From the NCBI RefSeq assembly GCF_001905095.1, contig NZ_LWLS01000061.1, forward strand, positions 186,001-250,000: 64,000 nucleotides of DNA, written 5' to 3'. The notes under the pieces are model-generated. The model saw only the letters and a program-made list of their open reading frames with translations, was not told where the DNA came from and searched no databases. This stretch comes from Micromonospora sp. CB01531. GTDB taxonomy: Bacteria > Actinomycetota > Actinomycetes > Mycobacteriales > Micromonosporaceae. Positions 62,284 to 64,000 of the stretch are shown here, in pieces (position 1 is the first letter of the stretch; each line of letters opens with the position of its first letter). Both the position numbers and the translations under genes were made by a program.

Positions 62284-63353
62284 AGCGTACGCGGATCGAG
62301 CTGGCCGACGGCCGCGAGCTGATCTACTTCGACGAGCGGGACGACGCGGTCCGGGACCAGCCGGACCGGCGGGACCTGCCCCCGCCGCCGCAGGCGTCCC
62401 AGCTCCGGTACGACCCGCTGACCGACGAGTGGGTGGCGGTGGCGGTGCACCGGCAGACCCGCACCTTCCTTCCCCCGGCCGACCAGTGCCCGCTCTGCCC
62501 GTCCCGGGGCGACCGGCTCAGCGAGATCCCCGCCCCCGACTACGACGTGGCGGTCTTCGAGAACCGGTTCCCGTCGCTGAGCCAGCGGGTCGCCGCGGAG
62601 CCCGCCGAGATCACCCCGTTCACCCCGGTACGCCCCGGACACGGCCGGTGCGAGGTGGTCTGCTTCACCGACGACCACCACACCTCGTTCGCCAGTCTTC
62701 CGCCCCGCCGGGTGCGGACCGTGCTCGACGCGCTCGCCGACCGGACCACCGCCCTCGGCGAGCTGCCCGGCGTGGCGCAGGTCTTCCCGTTCGAGAACCG
62801 GGGCGTGGAGATCGGGGTGACCCTGCACCACCCGCACGGGCAGATCTACGCGTACCCCTTCGTGACGCCCCGGACCCGCGCCATGCTCGCCGCCGCCCGC
62901 CGGCACGCCGAGCGCACCGGCGGCAACCTGTACGCGGACGTGCTCGCCGCGGAACGCGCCGCCGGGGACCGGGTGGTGGCGCGCAACGCGTACTGGACGG
63001 CGTACGTGCCGGCGGCCGCCCGCTGGCCGTTCGAGGTGCACCTGGCCCCGCACCGGCCGGTGCCGGACATCCCCGCGCTGGACGACGCCGAGCGGGACAC
63101 GTTCGGCCCGCTCTACCTGGACGTGCTGCGCCGCTTCGACGGGCTGTTCGACGTGCCGATGCCGTACATCGCGGCCTGGCACCAGGCCCCGCTGCACGTC
63201 GACCGCGAGCTGGGGCACCTGCACCTGCAGCTGTTCAGCATCCGGCGGGCCGGGGACAAGCTGAAGTACCTGGCCGGCTCGGAGTCGGCGATGGGCGTCT
63301 TCATCAACGACATCGCCCCGGAGCGGGCCGCCGAGCTGCTGCGGGCCGCCTGA
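62280..63353 (+). CDS. galT: Galactose-1-phosphate uridylyltransferase
   Basis: A 357-residue GalT that moves UMP from UDP-glucose to galactose 1-phosphate (Leloir pathway). The catalytic motif HPHGQIYAYP (nucleophilic His) is near residue 185; CPLCPS and the later His residues bind zinc; WPFEVHLAPHRPVPDIPAL and HLHLQLFSIRR complete the HIT-related fold. GTG 62280 overlaps the regulator stop. galK and galE are not in the window. Confidence 0.95.
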   Translation: MKRTRIELADGRELIYFDERDDAVRDQPDRRDLPPPPQASQLRYDPLTDEWVAVAVHRQTRTFLPPADQCPLCPSRGDRLSEIPAPDYDVAVFENRFPSLSQRVAAEPAEITPFTPVRPGHGRCEVVCFTDDHHTSFASLPPRRVRTVLDALADRTTALGELPGVAQVFPFENRGVEIGVTLHHPHGQIYAYPFVTPRTRAMLAAARRHAERTGGNLYADVLAAERAAGDRVVARNAYWTAYVPAAARWPFEVHLAPHRPVPDIPALDDAERDTFGPLYLDVLRRFDGLFDVPMPYIAAWHQAPLHVDRELGHLHLQLFSIRRAGDKLKYLAGSESAMGVFINDIAPERAAELLRAA

Positions 63354-63422
63354 ACAGAAGGGCCCCTGGGCAGCGACGGCCGCCTGCCGACACTCGGGGC
63401 AGAGCGGGTGCCACAACAGGGC

Positions 63423-63450
63423 GCGGGGGGCCCGGGACAGGGCCCCCCGC
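63423..63450. terminator. Hairpin downstream of galT
   Basis: A perfect 11-bp stem GCGGGGGGCCC with a 6-nt loop, 70 bp after the galT stop. Confidence 0.6.
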
Positions 63451-63606
63451 AAGGGAAGGGACGGCTGGCTGTGCGCGACAGCCGGGAAGGCTGGCTGATC
63501 GGCACTCTGCCGCGAGGCGACCGCGGTCAACCTTCCTGGATGGGACTGGCATCCCGTCCACCCAGCTCAACGAGGCGCGCCACCTCTTGGTGACGCCGGC
63601 ACCGGA

Positions 63607-63644
63607 CGACGGAGCCCGCCGGCGGGCGCCGGCGGGCTCCGTCG
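63607..63644. terminator. Hairpin downstream of icd
   Basis: A perfect 17-bp stem (begins CGACGGAGCCCGCC) with a GGGC loop, 16 bp after the icd stop on the minus strand; a strong terminator. Confidence 0.75.
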
Positions 63645-63659
63645 GTGACGGGACGGGAA

Positions 63660-64000
63660 TCAGGCGGCGAGCTTGCGGGCCAGGTTCTCGTCGAGCGCGT
63701 TCATGAACTCGTCGGTAGTCAGCCACGGGGCGTCCCGCGAGATGAGCAGCGCCAGATCCTTGGTCATCTGGCCACCCTCGACGGTCTCGACGATGACCTG
63801 CTCCAGGGTGTTGGCGAACTCGGCGACCGCCGGGGTGCCGTCCAGCTTGCCCCGGTGGGCCAGGCCCCGGGTCCAGGCGTAGATCGACGCGATCGGGTTG
63901 GTCGAGGTCTTCTCGCCCTTCTGCCACTGCCGGTAGTGCCGGGTGACGGTGCCGTGCGCGGCCTCGGCCTCGACGGTGCGGCCGTCCGGGGTCATCAGCA
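63660..64000 (-). CDS. icd: NADP-dependent isocitrate dehydrogenase (eukaryotic type), C-terminal part
   Basis: The last 113 codons of icd; the gene continues past the right edge. [20 protein letters not shown] and [20 protein letters not shown] are the NADP-binding signature of the homodimeric, eukaryotic-like (type II) isocitrate dehydrogenase, as in mycobacterial Icd1, followed by the normal C-terminus ([19 protein letters not shown]). The enzyme turns isocitrate into 2-oxoglutarate with NADPH. Confidence 0.93.
   Translation of the reverse strand, partial: LMTPDGRTVEAEAAHGTVTRHYRQWQKGEKTSTNPIASIYAWTRGLAHRGKLDGTPAVAEFANTLEQVIVETVEGGQMTKDLALLISRDAPWLTTDEFMNALDENLARKLAA

Larger units (their letters stand above)
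63354..63659. other. 306-bp gap between galT and icd
   Basis: Non-coding between convergent genes. It holds two hairpins (63423-63450 and 63607-63644) and, near its start, a GGGCCCCTG stretch like the core of the hairpin at 18691. No gene seen. Confidence 0.55.

Overview
The window is very GC-rich chromosomal DNA (third codon positions almost all G or C) from a mycothiol-producing actinobacterium, most likely a Micromonospora-like member of the Micromonosporaceae. The evidence is the mshB gene, the actinobacterial-type three-gene succinate dehydrogenase, a SigE-family ECF sigma factor, many GTG/TTG starts, many apparently leaderless genes, and a core gene set that recalls the Mycobacterium tuberculosis Rv1170-Rv1205 neighbourhood. 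I see no rRNA, tRNA, CRISPR array, transposase, phage or recognisable defence system. It is mostly core genome with small accessory patches.

Layout. 1-18.7 kb: two LOG-type nucleotide phosphoribohydrolases, dapE and dapD (lysine/diaminopimelate), a secreted subtilase broken by a one-base frameshift, a maltose-type acetyltransferase, tyrA with a coupled P-loop kinase, an M48 membrane protease, ferredoxin-dapC, a GNAT enzyme, two small membrane proteins, mshB (mycothiol) and an S9 peptidase. 18.7-24.7 kb: a five-gene oligopeptide ABC importer (dppD-F-C-B and lipoprotein). 25-32 kb: tldD-tldE and sdhC-A-B. 32-37.7 kb: small single genes (Nudix, PCD-like, PH, DUF1801, YdcF, nucleotidyltransferase, a truncated GNAT, HIT, SRPBCC), the least conserved-looking part. 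37.7-39.4 kb: cobalamin riboswitch, cbtB, cbtA and a degenerate histidine phosphatase. 39.4-46.9 kb: ychF, peptidase E, a MarR/EamA divergent pair, an ECF sigma factor with a Pro-rich partner, and the Ada/AlkA-Ogt alkylation repair pair. 47-55 kb: a heterodimeric ABC exporter, a streptogrisin-like protease and an unusual, archaeal-looking valyl-tRNA synthetase. 55-64 kb: a two-ATPase/two-permease ABC-2 operon, a DM13 protein, an APS kinase with a degenerate sulfurylase-like domain, a DeoR regulator-galT operon and the end of a eukaryotic-type isocitrate dehydrogenase.

The most noteworthy signals are not a new multi-gene system but small features: perfect long palindromes scattered through the window (one inside the ada-alkA reading frame), a shared CATAC-N3-GTATG operator-like palindrome at two loci, a repeated leaderless promoter geometry (-10 hexamer 6-8 nt before the start codon) at over a dozen genes, and several proteins with enzyme folds that have lost recognisable catalytic residues.
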